Assembly (NCBI GenBank): GCA_041178405.1
Contig: JBEGVK010000042.1
Span: 1 to 64,000 of the forward strand
DNA: 64,000 bases
Origin: UBA668 sp041178405
Lineage (GTDB): Bacteria > Actinomycetota > Acidimicrobiia > Acidimicrobiales > Ilumatobacteraceae
Direction of reading: 5' to 3'
Shown: positions 42,806-52,819 of the stretch, piece by piece
Position numbering within the stretch: position 1 is the first letter of the stretch
Layout: the number at the start of each line of letters is the position of its first letter
Position numbers and translations under genes: made by a program
The notes under the pieces: generated by a model
What the model was told of the DNA's origin: nothing
The model's database searches: none
The model's input: only the letters and a program-made list of their open reading frames with translations

Positions 42806-45403
42806 TCAGGACCGTGCCGCTGCCTCCGCGATGCGCAGCGCCTCGTCGAGTCCGTCAGGGTTCTTCCCGCCGGCTGTGGCGATATCGCCCTTGCCGCCGC
42901 CACCACCACCGACCGCCTTGGCGGCATCGCGGATGAGGTCGCCCGCTACACGTCCCGAGGCCGGCGCCACGGCAGCGACGAGCGAGACGCCGCCGGAGTC
43001 GGAGATGCCGCCGAGCACCACGATGTCGACGCCGCGCTGGCGCACGGCGACGGCAAGGTCACGCAGGTCGTTCGGCGCCAGGCCATCGACACGCGTCACG
43101 ACGACTCCCGACGAGGCGTGCCCGGCCAACTCCTCGGCCCGCCCTGCCGCCAGCCGAGCTCGGAGTGCCTTCAGTTCGTCCTGGAGCGACTTGATCTCGT
43201 CGAGGCGACGCTGCACGCCGCTCACCAGGTCGTCGGCAGACGATCCGACGAGGCGTGCTGCCTCGGCGACTTGGGCACTGTCTCGCTGCAGCAGACGCAC
43301 GGTATTGGTGCCCGTCGTTGCCTCGACACGTCGGAGGTTGCTGCCGATGCTGCTCTCCGACACGACCTTGATGGTGCCGATGTCACCCGCTGCGCGGACG
43401 TGGGTGCCGCCGCAGAGTTCGATCGAGCTGCCGACCTCGAGGACGCGGACGATGTCGCCGTACTTGTCGCCGAAGAACGCGATGGCGCCGAGTGCAGCAG
43501 CCTCGTCCTTCGTGGTCTCGAACACCCGCGCCGTTGCGTTGGCCAGGACTTCGGCATTGGCAATGTCCTCGATGCGCCGCAGTTCGTCGTCGGTGACTGC
43601 CGAGAAGTGGCTGAAGTCGAATCGGAGCCGGTCGGGGCCGACGAGCGAGCCTGCCTGCTTGACGTGCTCGCCGAGCACCTTCCGCAGCGCGTAGTGGAGG
43701 AGGTGCGTGCCCGTGTGATTCCGGCGAATCGCCGCCCGTCTCTCGGTGTCGATCGACGCCATCACCCGCGCTCCTGGCTCGATCTCGCCGTTCACGCGAG
43801 CAACGTGACGGCGCAGTCCTGGCAGCGCATAGGTGGTGTCGAGCACCTCGGCGACGCCCCCGTCGGCGCGGATCGACCCGGTGTCGCCCACCTGACCGCC
43901 TGCCTCGGCATAGAACGGGGTGCGGTCGAGGAAGACCTCGACGGTGCCCTCCTCGCCGCCGGGCAGCACGGCGATGACCGTGGCCTCGCAGGCATCCTCG
44001 GCGTAGCCGACGAACTCGGTGATGCCGTGCCGCTCGACGATCTCGCGATAGAGGTCGAGGCGCTCGTCGTCGCTGCCGCCGCCCTTGCGGGCAGCCTTGG
44101 CGCGCTCGCGCTGCGCCGTCATCTCGGCGTCGAATCCTGCCCTGTCGACCGCCACGCCGCGCTCGCCCGCGATCTCCTCGGTGAGCTCGAGCGGGAAGCC
44201 GTAGGTGTCGTGCAGGAGGAATGCCGTGCGACCGGGGAGGCTCGAGGTGCCGTCCTCGAACTCGCCCTCGAGGATCGACAGTCCGTTCTTCAGCGTCTGG
44301 CGGAAGCGTTCTTCCTCCCTCGTCAGCACGCCGAGCACGAAGTCTCGATTCTTTGCCACATCGGGGTAGGCATTCCCCATCACGCTGATCGCCGTCTCGG
44401 CGAGGGTGGGCATCACGAGCCGGTCGGTGCCGAGCAGGTAGGCGTACCGGACGGCTCGACGGATGATGCGCCGCAGCACATAGCCGCGGCCCTCATTGCT
44501 GGGGTAGACGCCATCGCTGACCAGCATCGTGCTGCTGCGGGCGTGCTCGGCGAGCACCCGCATGGCGAAGCTCTCGCGGTGCTCGTAGTCGCCGGCAACG
44601 TACTGCTTGCCGGTGAGTCGACACGCCGACTCGATGAGCGGCAGCATCAGGTCGGTCTCCCAGACCGCATCGACGCCCTGCACGAGGCACAGGATGCGCT
44701 CGAGTCCGGCACCGGTGTCGATCGATGGCTTGGGCAGCGGCGTACGCGTGCCGTCGGGACCCTGGTTGAACTGCATGAAGACCAGGTTCCAGAACTCCAT
44801 GAAGCGGTCGCCGTGGGGATCGCCGAGCGGGCCGCCCTCAGGCCCGAATGCGGGGCCACGGTCGATGTGGATCTCGCTGCACGGACCGCAGGGGCCGGTA
44901 TCGCCCATCTGCCAGAAGTTGTCCTTGTCGCCGAGCCGCTGGATGCGGCTCATCGGCACGCCGACTTCCTCGTGCCAGATCGCCTCTGCCTCGTCGTCGC
45001 TGTCGTGCACTGTGATCCAGAGACGGTCACCGTCGAAGCCGAAGCCCTCGGTGACGAGCTCCCAGCTCCATGAGATGGCGTCGCGCTTGAAGTAGTCGCC
45101 GAACGAGAAGTTGCCGAGCATCTCGAAGAACACGAGATGGCGCTTGGTGCGGCCGACGTCGTCGAGGTCGTTGTGCTTGCCGCCTGCGCGAGCGCACTTC
45201 TGGCTGCTCACCGCGCGGGAATAGGGCGGCACCTCGTCACCGAGGAAGTACGGCTTGAACGGCACCATCCCTGCCACCGTGAAGAGCACCGTGGGGTCGT
45301 GCGGGATGAGACTTGCCGAGGGAACGGCCGTGTGGCCCTTGCCGGCAAAGAAGTCGATGAACGTGGAGCGAAGCTGGTCGGCGGACGTCGGCGGCGTGGC
45401 CAT
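42806..45403 (-). CDS. alaS: Alanyl-tRNA synthetase
   Basis: Charges tRNA-Ala. It has 865 residues in the normal order: class II core (FFAGKGHTAVPSASLIPHDP, GMVPFKPYFLG), tRNA-recognition helices, an editing domain with zinc ligands in NHTGTHLLH and ELCGGTHVRAAGD, and a C-terminal DHHA1/C-Ala domain with a Gly-rich stretch (GGGGGGKGDIATAGG). The ATG at 45403 lies nine bases after TAGCAT. It heads the long minus-strand run down to nusB. Confidence 0.98.
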   Translation of the reverse strand: MATPPTSADQLRSTFIDFFAGKGHTAVPSASLIPHDPTVLFTVAGMVPFKPYFLGDEVPPYSRAVSSQKCARAGGKHNDLDDVGRTKRHLVFFEMLGNFSFGDYFKRDAISWSWELVTEGFGFDGDRLWITVHDSDDEAEAIWHEEVGVPMSRIQRLGDKDNFWQMGDTGPCGPCSEIHIDRGPAFGPEGGPLGDPHGDRFMEFWNLVFMQFNQGPDGTRTPLPKPSIDTGAGLERILCLVQGVDAVWETDLMLPLIESACRLTGKQYVAGDYEHRESFAMRVLAEHARSSTMLVSDGVYPSNEGRGYVLRRIIRRAVRYAYLLGTDRLVMPTLAETAISVMGNAYPDVAKNRDFVLGVLTREEERFRQTLKNGLSILEGEFEDGTSSLPGRTAFLLHDTYGFPLELTEEIAGERGVAVDRAGFDAEMTAQRERAKAARKGGGSDDERLDLYREIVERHGITEFVGYAEDACEATVIAVLPGGEEGTVEVFLDRTPFYAEAGGQVGDTGSIRADGGVAEVLDTTYALPGLRRHVARVNGEIEPGARVMASIDTERRAAIRRNHTGTHLLHYALRKVLGEHVKQAGSLVGPDRLRFDFSHFSAVTDDELRRIEDIANAEVLANATARVFETTKDEAAALGAIAFFGDKYGDIVRVLEVGSSIELCGGTHVRAAGDIGTIKVVSESSIGSNLRRVEATTGTNTVRLLQRDSAQVAEAARLVGSSADDLVSGVQRRLDEIKSLQDELKALRARLAAGRAEELAGHASSGVVVTRVDGLAPNDLRDLAVAVRQRGVDIVVLGGISDSGGVSLVAAVAPASGRVAGDLIRDAAKAVGGGGGGKGDIATAGGKNPDGLDEALRIAEAAARS

Positions 45404-45412
45404 AGGGAGACG

Positions 45413-45418
45413 ATGCTA
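45413..45418 (-). promoter_or_regulatory. Candidate -10 box (TAGCAT) for the alaS run
   Basis: TAGCAT at 45418-45413, nine bases before the alaS ATG. No ribosome-binding site lies between, so a leaderless or very short leader is implied. Confidence 0.4.
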
Positions 45419-45497
45419 CCGATACCCGCCACGCAGCCGCCGACTGCTACCCCAGTTCGCGACGGGCTTCGTCCTTTGCGGGAGGGCATCGTGCCGC

Positions 45498-45503
45498 TAG
45501 GTT
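45498..45503 (+). promoter_or_regulatory. Candidate -10 box (TAGGTT)
   Basis: TAGGTT followed by eight bases and the ATG at 45512 of the cysteine-cluster protein gene. Confidence 0.4.
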
Positions 45504-45511
45504 GCCGCCCC

Positions 45512-46225
45512 ATGGCAGTCGACATTCACGAGTGGATCTCCTTCGAGGAGGACAAGTTCCAGCGGACGTGGGTCTTCGACGCGACGTTCCTCCGCAGCAA
45601 GTGGCGCTGCATCTACGGCGACGGCTGCAAGGGCATCCTCGACGCCGACGCCACCGACATGGTGCAGGGGTGCTGCAGTTATGGCGCGCACTTCATCGAC
45701 GACGAAGACGTCCAGACAGTCGTCGATGCCTCGGCCCGGCTGAAGCCCCACCAGTGGCAGTTCATGAAGCAGGGCCGCGCCAAGGGCATCCTCGGCAGCG
45801 AGGATGGCGTCACCACCACCCGTGTCTACAAGGACGCCTGCATCTTCCTCAACCGACCCGACTTCGAGGGCGGTGCAGGATGCGCACTCCACGTCGCGGC
45901 GCTCGAGGCTGGCGAGCGTCCGATGGACTGGAAGCCCGACGTGTGCTGGCAGGTCCCGCTCCGCTTCGACGAGACCACCGACGACAACGGGTACATCACC
46001 AGCACGCTGCGCGAGTGGAAGCGCCGCGATTGGGGTGCGGGCGGCGAGGACTTCCACTGGTGGTGCACCGAGACCGACGAGGCCTTCGACGGCCGCCAGC
46101 CGGTCTACAAGTACCTGCGCGACGAGATCGTCGAGATCGTCGGCCAGGACATCTACGACCAGCTCGTCGAACTGCTCGAGCGCCCTCGCTGGACGCCGCT
46201 GCCCCACCCAGCCGTCCGGCGCTGA
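45512..46225 (+). CDS. Cysteine-cluster protein, possibly YkgJ/DUF3109-like
   Basis: A 237-residue soluble protein I cannot assign firmly. Cysteines are grouped: WRCIYGDGCKGIL (residues ~31-43), QGCCSYGAHF (~53-62), KDACIFLNRPDF (~109-120) and GAGCALH (~123-129), plus later single Cys. This spacing suggests a metal or Fe-S site and resembles YkgJ-type proteins, where a GxCCxxG segment is followed by an acidic helix (FIDDEDVQTVV). The remainder is rich in Trp and acidic residues. ATG 45512 follows a near-leaderless -10. It is divergent from alaS. Confidence 0.7.
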   Translation: MAVDIHEWISFEEDKFQRTWVFDATFLRSKWRCIYGDGCKGILDADATDMVQGCCSYGAHFIDDEDVQTVVDASARLKPHQWQFMKQGRAKGILGSEDGVTTTRVYKDACIFLNRPDFEGGAGCALHVAALEAGERPMDWKPDVCWQVPLRFDETTDDNGYITSTLREWKRRDWGAGGEDFHWWCTETDEAFDGRQPVYKYLRDEIVEIVGQDIYDQLVELLERPRWTPLPHPAVRR

Positions 46226-46243
46226 CGTCGCCCGGTCGCAGGC

Positions 46244-46260
46244 CGCTCCCGCCGGGAGCG
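46244..46260. terminator. Hairpin between convergent genes (bidirectional terminator candidate)
   Basis: A perfect 7-bp stem with a 3-base loop (CGCTCCC-GCC-GGGAGCG) lies between the end of the cysteine-cluster gene (46225) and the typA stop (46280). There is no T-tract on either side. Confidence 0.45.
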
Positions 46261-46279
46261 ATTGACCATCAGCGGGGCG

Positions 46280-48124
<1,845 letters not shown>

Positions 48125-48164
48125 GATGTGGGGCTTCGAGCGGCGGCGCAGGGCCAGCCGGGTC

Positions 48165-48356
48165 TCAGTCGTCGGCCTCGTCGGCCTCGTCGTCGTCGTC
48201 GAATGACACGCCGTACTTCTCGGCGAGGGCTGCGTACTTGTCGTCCTCGCTGTGCTGCGGGCGGTCGCTGCCGCCGAGGCCCAGGTCGAAGGCGCTGGGA
48301 CCGGACTGCTTGAGTTTCCGCGCTTCTTCGAAGCGACGGTGACGACCCTTCTTCAT
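48165..48356 (-). CDS. Small hypothetical protein with basic head and acidic tail
   Basis: A 63-residue protein not recognised. The first 18 residues are strongly basic (KKGRHRR, RKLK), the middle has AFDLGLGG and KYAALAEKYGVSF, and the last 12 residues are nearly all Asp/Glu. ATG 48356 has GGGAG seven bases upstream, which supports a real gene. It precedes typA by 40 bases in the same direction. Charge polarity suggests binding to RNA or the ribosome, but this is only a guess. Confidence 0.6.
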   Translation of the reverse strand: MKKGRHRRFEEARKLKQSGPSAFDLGLGGSDRPQHSEDDKYAALAEKYGVSFDDDDEADEADD

Positions 48357-48498
48357 GAGAGGGCTCCCGAACTAGAGAAGTGACATTGGAGGCCACTCTA
48401 CCGGCGCCCAGCGGCCCGACACGGGATACGCGGCCACCCATGTGACGCCCGACCGGCCTGCCGCAGACGGTCCGCGGCCAGCGTGCGAGACTGCAGCC

Positions 48499-49257
48499 GT
48501 GGGAAAGATCGTCGCCATCCTGAACCAGAAGGGCGGGGTCGGCAAGACCTCCGTCACGCTCGGACTCGCCTCGGCGGCGGCAGCTGCCGGACACCGGGTG
48601 CTCGTCGTCGACCTCGACCCGCAGGGATCGAGCACATGGGTGCTGGGAATCGACCCGGCAGAGGTCGAGCGCTCGGCCGCCGAAGTGCTCGGTCGTGCAG
48701 CGGCGTCGACGGCCATCATCGCCTCGGCGTGGGGCGACGAGGTCTCGGTGCTGCCAGCCTCGCCGCGGCTGCTCGAGCGCGACCATGGCGGTAATCCGCT
48801 GCGGCTCGCCGACGCACTTGCCGCCGTCGCCGACGACTACCACGCTGTGCTGATCGACTGCCCTCCGTCGCTCGGCGCGCTGACCACCGCTGCGCTCACG
48901 GCAGCCGACCACGCCATCATCGTCGTCGAGCCCTCGGCTCTCAGCCTTCGCGGGGTCGGCGCAGTTGCCGATCTCGTCGACGAGGTCTGGGACTCCAACA
49001 ACCCCGACCTCGATCTCGCCGGCGTCATCGTCAACAAGGTTCCGGCCGTCAGCGCCGAGGCCGAGCGCCGCTACGACGACCTCACCCGCGACGTCGGCAA
49101 GCGGGCCGTGTGGCAGCCGGTTGTCCCGCAGCGAGTCGTCGTGAACCAGGCGATCGGCGAGCGTCGTCCGGTGCACTCGTACGGCGCACGTGCCGCCGAC
49201 GTCGTCGATGCGTTCGACCACCTCTGGGCAAAGCTGCGCCGCGTGATCCGCGGCTGA
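48499..49257 (+). CDS. ParA/Soj-like ATPase (orphan)
   Basis: A 252-residue deviant Walker A ATPase of the ParA/MinD superfamily. It begins directly with IVAILNQKGGVGKTSVTLGLA (KGGVGKT), followed by VLVVDLDPQGSSTWVLG, YHAVLIDCPPSLGALTTAAL (Walker B) and IVVEPSALSLRGV. No ParB gene or parS-like repeat lies nearby. It is single, between two minus-strand units. It could position cargo other than chromosomes. GTG 48499 lies six bases after GAGACT. Its end is 3 bases from the convergent rnd end. Confidence 0.88.
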   Translation: MGKIVAILNQKGGVGKTSVTLGLASAAAAAGHRVLVVDLDPQGSSTWVLGIDPAEVERSAAEVLGRAAASTAIIASAWGDEVSVLPASPRLLERDHGGNPLRLADALAAVADDYHAVLIDCPPSLGALTTAALTAADHAIIVVEPSALSLRGVGAVADLVDEVWDSNNPDLDLAGVIVNKVPAVSAEAERRYDDLTRDVGKRAVWQPVVPQRVVVNQAIGERRPVHSYGARAADVVDAFDHLWAKLRRVIRG

Positions 49258-49260
49258 CGG

Positions 49261-50424
49261 TCAGTCAGACTCGGCAGCTGCGACTGCGGTATCGACGAGC
49301 CGAAGGCTTCCGCGGCCGTCGAAGGTGAGGGCGGCCCGTCCCTCGACGAGCCTGCGGATCCCGTCACCGAGCAGGTCGTGGCGCCAGCCCGCCGAGAGCC
49401 GAGAACTCGCATCGCCCCTGAGGAACGACACCAGGTCGCTGCGAGTGGCCAGGAGGGCGGTGTCGATGCGCTCGTGACGTGCCACTTCGCTCACCCACGC
49501 CGAGACGAGCGCCACCGCCGGACGCATGGTCCGCTCGAGGTCGTCGCCGTCTGGCGCCGGCAGTGGCGCTTCCATCGCCAGTCCGGCGGCCACTGCCTCG
49601 AGCAGTTCGCGGCCTGCGGCGCCTCGGATGTGGCGCTCCTCGACGCCGCGCGCCTGGGTCAGCTCGGCCGGCGAGGTGGGTTGACGCTGGGCGATCCCGA
49701 GTACCGCGAGGTCGGGCAGCACCTGGCGCACCGGGATGTCGATGGACATGGCCCGCCGCTCGCGCCAGGCCGCCACCGATCTGGCCACGCCGCGAGCCCG
49801 CGGCTTGAGCATGCGCACGTCCTTCAGGCGTGTCCACGCCGAGTCGGGGTCCATGCCGCTGACCGGGCGCCCCAGCAGCTCGATACAGGCCTCTTCCGCC
49901 CACTCAAGCCGGCCGTCGGCGACGAGCTGGCCGACGAGCCGGTCGTGCAGCTCGAGCAGGTGTGCCACATCGGCAGCTGCATACGCGCACTGCTCGGCGG
50001 TGAGCGGCCGGCGCAGCCAGTCGGTGAGGCGGTCGCCCTTGGCGGCCGCGACGCGCAACTCGCTCTGCAGCAGCGACACGAGCGATGGCGTGCTGTAGCC
50101 GGCGAAGCCCGCTGCCAGTTGCGTGTCGAAGAGCCGTCGCGGCACGGCGCCCACGGCGTGGAAGAGAACGTCGAGGTCTTGCTGCGCAGCATGCAGGACC
50201 GCCAGCGCCTCCGAGGCGAAGAGCTCGCGTAGTGGCGACAGGTCGCACGACTGGGGATCAATCAGCACAAGGTCGTCGACACCTGCGAGCTGCACGAGGG
50301 CGAGCCTCGGAAAGTAGGTGCGTTCACGGTGGAACTCCGTGTCGAGTGCGTAACGCCCCTCGCTGGCGAGTCGCTGCGCGACGTCTGCGACCTCTGCCGT
50401 GCTGTCGAGCCAGCGGAAGGTCAC
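49261..50424 (-). CDS. rnd: Ribonuclease D
   Basis: A 3'-5' exoribonuclease of tRNA maturation. It has 387 residues. The DEDDy nuclease domain shows ALDTEFHRERTY (Asp/Glu), VLHAAQQDLDVL (Asp) and CAYAAADVAHLLELH (Tyr..Asp). It is followed by two HRDC-like domains (RQPTSPAELTQARGV and the C-terminal region). GTG 50424 overlaps the rhodanese stop (GTGA). Confidence 0.94.
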   Translation of the reverse strand: MTFRWLDSTAEVADVAQRLASEGRYALDTEFHRERTYFPRLALVQLAGVDDLVLIDPQSCDLSPLRELFASEALAVLHAAQQDLDVLFHAVGAVPRRLFDTQLAAGFAGYSTPSLVSLLQSELRVAAAKGDRLTDWLRRPLTAEQCAYAAADVAHLLELHDRLVGQLVADGRLEWAEEACIELLGRPVSGMDPDSAWTRLKDVRMLKPRARGVARSVAAWRERRAMSIDIPVRQVLPDLAVLGIAQRQPTSPAELTQARGVEERHIRGAAGRELLEAVAAGLAMEAPLPAPDGDDLERTMRPAVALVSAWVSEVARHERIDTALLATRSDLVSFLRGDASSRLSAGWRHDLLGDGIRRLVEGRAALTFDGRGSLRLVDTAVAAAESD

Positions 50425-50744
50425 GTCGGCGAGTTCCCGGCCACGACCGCCCGGCCGCTCAGCGCCCACGCCATCGTGCCGCCGACGACGTTGACCGCGT
50501 CGATGCCCTGACGCGACAGGAAGTCACAGGCGTGTGCGCTGCGGCCACCGCTGTGGCAGATCAGGTACACGGTGCCCATCGCCCCGATCTCGGCGGCGCG
50601 CTCGGCAACCGTGCTGAGCGGCACATGCACGGCACCGGGCACGTGCCCGCCGGTGTACTCGTCGGCCTCGCGGACGTCGACGACCCGCACTCCGTCGCCG
50701 ACGAGCGCCTCGAGTTCGTCGACAGTGATCTCGCGATATGACAT
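50421..50744 (-). CDS. Single-domain rhodanese-like sulfurtransferase
   Basis: About 107 residues: VRVVDVREADEYTGGHVPGA followed by the active-site loop CHSGGRS with the persulfide Cys, and the C-terminal GGTMAWALSG helix, all typical of GlpE/PspE-type rhodaneses. Physiological sulfur donor and acceptor unknown. ATG 50744 is nine bases after TAGGTT. It is coupled to rnd. Confidence 0.92.
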   Translation of the reverse strand: MSYREITVDELEALVGDGVRVVDVREADEYTGGHVPGAVHVPLSTVAERAAEIGAMGTVYLICHSGGRSAHACDFLSRQGIDAVNVVGGTMAWALSGRAVVAGNSPT

Positions 50745-50753
50745 AGGCACGTC

Positions 50754-50759
50754 AACCTA
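50754..50759 (-). promoter_or_regulatory. Candidate -10 box (TAGGTT) overlapping the mobA stop codon
   Basis: TAGGTT at 50759-50754; its TAG is the mobA stop codon. The rhodanese ATG follows after nine bases. Confidence 0.4.
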
Positions 50760-51305
50760 GTCGGCGAGGTCGTCGGGCGTGTTGACGTTCCGCAGGTCGG
50801 CCAGCGGCACTGCCACGAGGCACGCGTCGAGTCGTCGGATCACGTCGCGAATCGAGCGCCCTCCCGCCTCGACGACGCCAACCACGAGCGGCAGTGCCAT
50901 CGGGTGCCATACGGCACACAGCGGCTCGAGGCGATCGGTTGTCGCAACCGTCACCGCGTGTCCGCGTGCGGCCCCGGCCAGCAGACGTTGCACCGTGCCC
51001 GGCGTCAACTGCGGTACGTCGCACGACACCACGAGTACCGGTGCGCCACCTGCATGCCTCAGTGCCACAGCGACGGCGGGAAGCGGTCCCTCGCCGGGCA
51101 ACTCGTCGGCGACCAGGCGAAGGCCGAGCGGTTCGACGACCGACGGATCGCCGCCGACGGCAACGACGTCGACGCATCCCCCGCTCGTCAGGGCACCGGC
51201 CACGAGACGCGCCATCGGCGTGCCGAACCATCGCACGCCCGGCTTCGGGGTTCCCATGCGACGGCTGGCACCGCCGCACAGCACTGCGCCGATCACGTCA
51301 CCCAT
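50757..51305 (-). CDS. mobA: Molybdenum cofactor guanylyltransferase (MobA-like)
   Basis: A 182-residue nucleotidyltransferase that attaches GMP to molybdopterin. GAVLCGGASRRMGTPKP is the nucleotide-binding loop with Lys, and SCDVPQLTP carries the metal-binding Asp. Related enzymes act on other nucleotides, but the LCGGxSxRMGxxK pattern and a short length favour MobA. A MogA-type gene lies at 16734. A downstream NVNTPDDL motif is typical of this family. Confidence 0.88.
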   Translation of the reverse strand: MGDVIGAVLCGGASRRMGTPKPGVRWFGTPMARLVAGALTSGGCVDVVAVGGDPSVVEPLGLRLVADELPGEGPLPAVAVALRHAGGAPVLVVSCDVPQLTPGTVQRLLAGAARGHAVTVATTDRLEPLCAVWHPMALPLVVGVVEAGGRSIRDVIRRLDACLVAVPLADLRNVNTPDDLAD

Positions 51306-51338
51306 CGATGTCGTCGGTCCCTCCGGCCTGCGCGCCGC

Positions 51339-51779
51339 TCACCCGCCGGTGGCCTCGCCCGTGGGATCGAGCTGGCGCAGGAACAGGTCGATCCGCTCTG
51401 CCTCGTCGGCCTCCCCGATCGCTGCCGCCATCTGCCCGAGGCCGCGGAGGCAGCCGAGGAATCCATGGTTCGAGGGATCGGCCCAGCGCACGTAGCCCGA
51501 GCCGCGCCATCCGCTGGCGCGCAGCGCATCGAGCCCACGGTGGTAGCCGACCCGGTAGGCGGCGTATCGCTCAATCGTGTCCCTGCCGAGGTCTCCGAGC
51601 GCACGCCATGCCTCCAGCGAGCGCGGGTTGGCAGCAACGACCGACGCCACCATCGGGCGCCGCTCGGTGTCGGGCGCCTGCATCGCCTGCGCCAACGCAT
51701 GTCGCACGGCGGGCGACTCGTCTGGCAGCACGGTGCGCGGCGGGCCCTGCGGGGTGAGGTTCACGGCGTGGTCGGACAT
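51339..51779 (-). CDS. DUF3151 family protein
   Basis: A 146-residue actinobacterial protein of unknown function. It is predicted to be helical with tetratricopeptide-like character: LEAWRALGDLGRDTIERYAAYRVGYHRGLDALRASGWRGSGYV is the conserved core (two segments), followed by NHGFLGCLRGLGQMAAAIGE. ATG 51779 lies six bases after TATGGT (leaderless). Downstream mobA follows after 33 bases, so the two may be co-transcribed. Confidence 0.82.
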   Translation of the reverse strand: MSDHAVNLTPQGPPRTVLPDESPAVRHALAQAMQAPDTERRPMVASVVAANPRSLEAWRALGDLGRDTIERYAAYRVGYHRGLDALRASGWRGSGYVRWADPSNHGFLGCLRGLGQMAAAIGEADEAERIDLFLRQLDPTGEATGG

Positions 51780-51785
51780 GACCTC

Positions 51786-51791
51786 ACCATA
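51786..51791 (-). promoter_or_regulatory. Candidate -10 box (TATGGT), leaderless
   Basis: TATGGT at 51791-51786, six bases before the DUF3151 ATG at 51779. Confidence 0.45.
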
Positions 51792-51848
51792 TGGCGTGTG
51801 CACGCAGGTGTCGCCCCGGGCTGCGCCGGTGGGGCGACGTGGCCGGAC

Positions 51849-52271
51849 TCAGCCGCCGAACAGACCACCGGTCAGCATCGGGCCGATGACGTCGGCGTCG
51901 ACTTCGGACGCAGCGATGGCGGCGAACATCACGAGGGCAGCACCAGCCATCGAGAGGTTCTTGAAGAACTGGATCGTCTCCATCTGCTTCGACTGCTCGT
52001 CGGCAGCCCAGAAGTCGTGCATCTTGACGGCCATCGCAAGCAGCAGCACTGCGAGCACCAGTGCCCCGAGGTCGGCGTAGACGCCGAGGATGACCGACAG
52101 CGAGCCGAGCACCATGAGCAGGCCCGACGCGAGCACCGACAGCTTCGGCACCGGCACCTTCTTGTGCGTGGCGTAGCCGACCATGCCCTCGGACTTGGTG
52201 AGGTGCATGATGCCGCTGTTGAGCAGCACGAGGGCGAACAGCACTCGTCCGATGATGAGAACGACGTCCAT
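51849..52271 (-). CDS. DoxX family membrane protein
   Basis: A 140-residue protein with four predicted membrane helices: VVLIIGRVLFALVLLNSGIM, a second after LSVLASGLLMVLGSLSVIL, then ALVLAVLLLAMAV, and a last one near AALVMFAAIAA. The HDFW segment between helices 3 and 4 is typical of DoxX/DoxD-like proteins, whose functions range from thiosulfate oxidation to stress response. ATG 52271 has a purine-rich AGGAAGGGGAG about nine bases upstream. Confidence 0.85.
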   Translation of the reverse strand: MDVVLIIGRVLFALVLLNSGIMHLTKSEGMVGYATHKKVPVPKLSVLASGLLMVLGSLSVILGVYADLGALVLAVLLLAMAVKMHDFWAADEQSKQMETIQFFKNLSMAGAALVMFAAIAASEVDADVIGPMLTGGLFGG

Positions 52272-52460
52272 GGGTATCGACTCCCCTTCCTGAGATAGCT
52301 GACCGCCGTGGCGGGCAGCAGTGACGACCACATTGGTCGGCCAGTACTTCTGAACCGACCTCGCGGAATCTACGGCCCGTCACGTGGTGCGGCGTGGATG
52401 CTCCCGCCACAGTCCGCTCCAGCACATTCCGATGACACCCTCACTGCATGCGTGGACGCC

Positions 52461-52466
52461 TATCGT
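52461..52466 (+). promoter_or_regulatory. Candidate -10 box (TATCGT), leaderless
   Basis: TATCGT followed by six bases and the GTG at 52473. Confidence 0.45.
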
Positions 52467-52472
52467 GGTCGC

Positions 52473-52757
52473 GTGCAGTCATCGCCAGCCCTCCTCGGCC
52501 TCTCCCTCGACACAGCGAAGGACATCGCGATGGGTCTCGGCATCGCCTTCCTGGCGATGTCGGTGGCATCGGCCGTGCTCGTCAAGAAGATCGTCACCAA
52601 GCTCGTCATGGCCGTGCTGATGGTGGCGCTCGCAGTGGCGATGTGGTCGCAACGCGCCAATCTGCAGGACTGCGCCACCAAGGCCAAGGACCGCGTCGCC
52701 GGGTCGGGCCAGCAGGTGGTGTGCTCGTTCTTCGGCACCGACGTCACCGTCGACTGA
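52473..52757 (+). CDS. Small membrane protein, hypothetical
   Basis: A 94-residue protein with two hydrophobic helices (about residues 14-36 and 43-58) joined by a short KKIVTK loop, then a soluble tail of 35 residues with two Cys (NLQDCATKAK and VVCSFFG) that could form a disulfide outside the cell. Not recognised. The GTG start at 52473 is favoured by the leaderless -10 TATCGT at 52461-52466. Confidence 0.6.
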   Translation: MQSSPALLGLSLDTAKDIAMGLGIAFLAMSVASAVLVKKIVTKLVMAVLMVALAVAMWSQRANLQDCATKAKDRVAGSGQQVVCSFFGTDVTVD

Positions 52758-52795
52758 CGCAACTGTCGAGTACCGGCGTGAGCGCTCGACCGGCC

Positions 52796-52819
52796 CGGCA
52801 CCCGACGGGCCGGGTGCCG
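52796..52819. terminator. Hairpin between convergent genes
   Basis: An 8-bp perfect stem (CGGCACCC/GGGTGCCG) with an 8-base loop fills the space between the small membrane protein gene (ends 52757) and the hydrolase stop codon (52820). It could end transcription from both sides. Confidence 0.5.

Noticed and set aside
42242..45073. Plus-strand open frame of more than 900 codons opposite alaS, ruvX and mltG
   Set aside because: It spans three well-defined minus-strand genes and has no domain; produced by codon-position GC bias.
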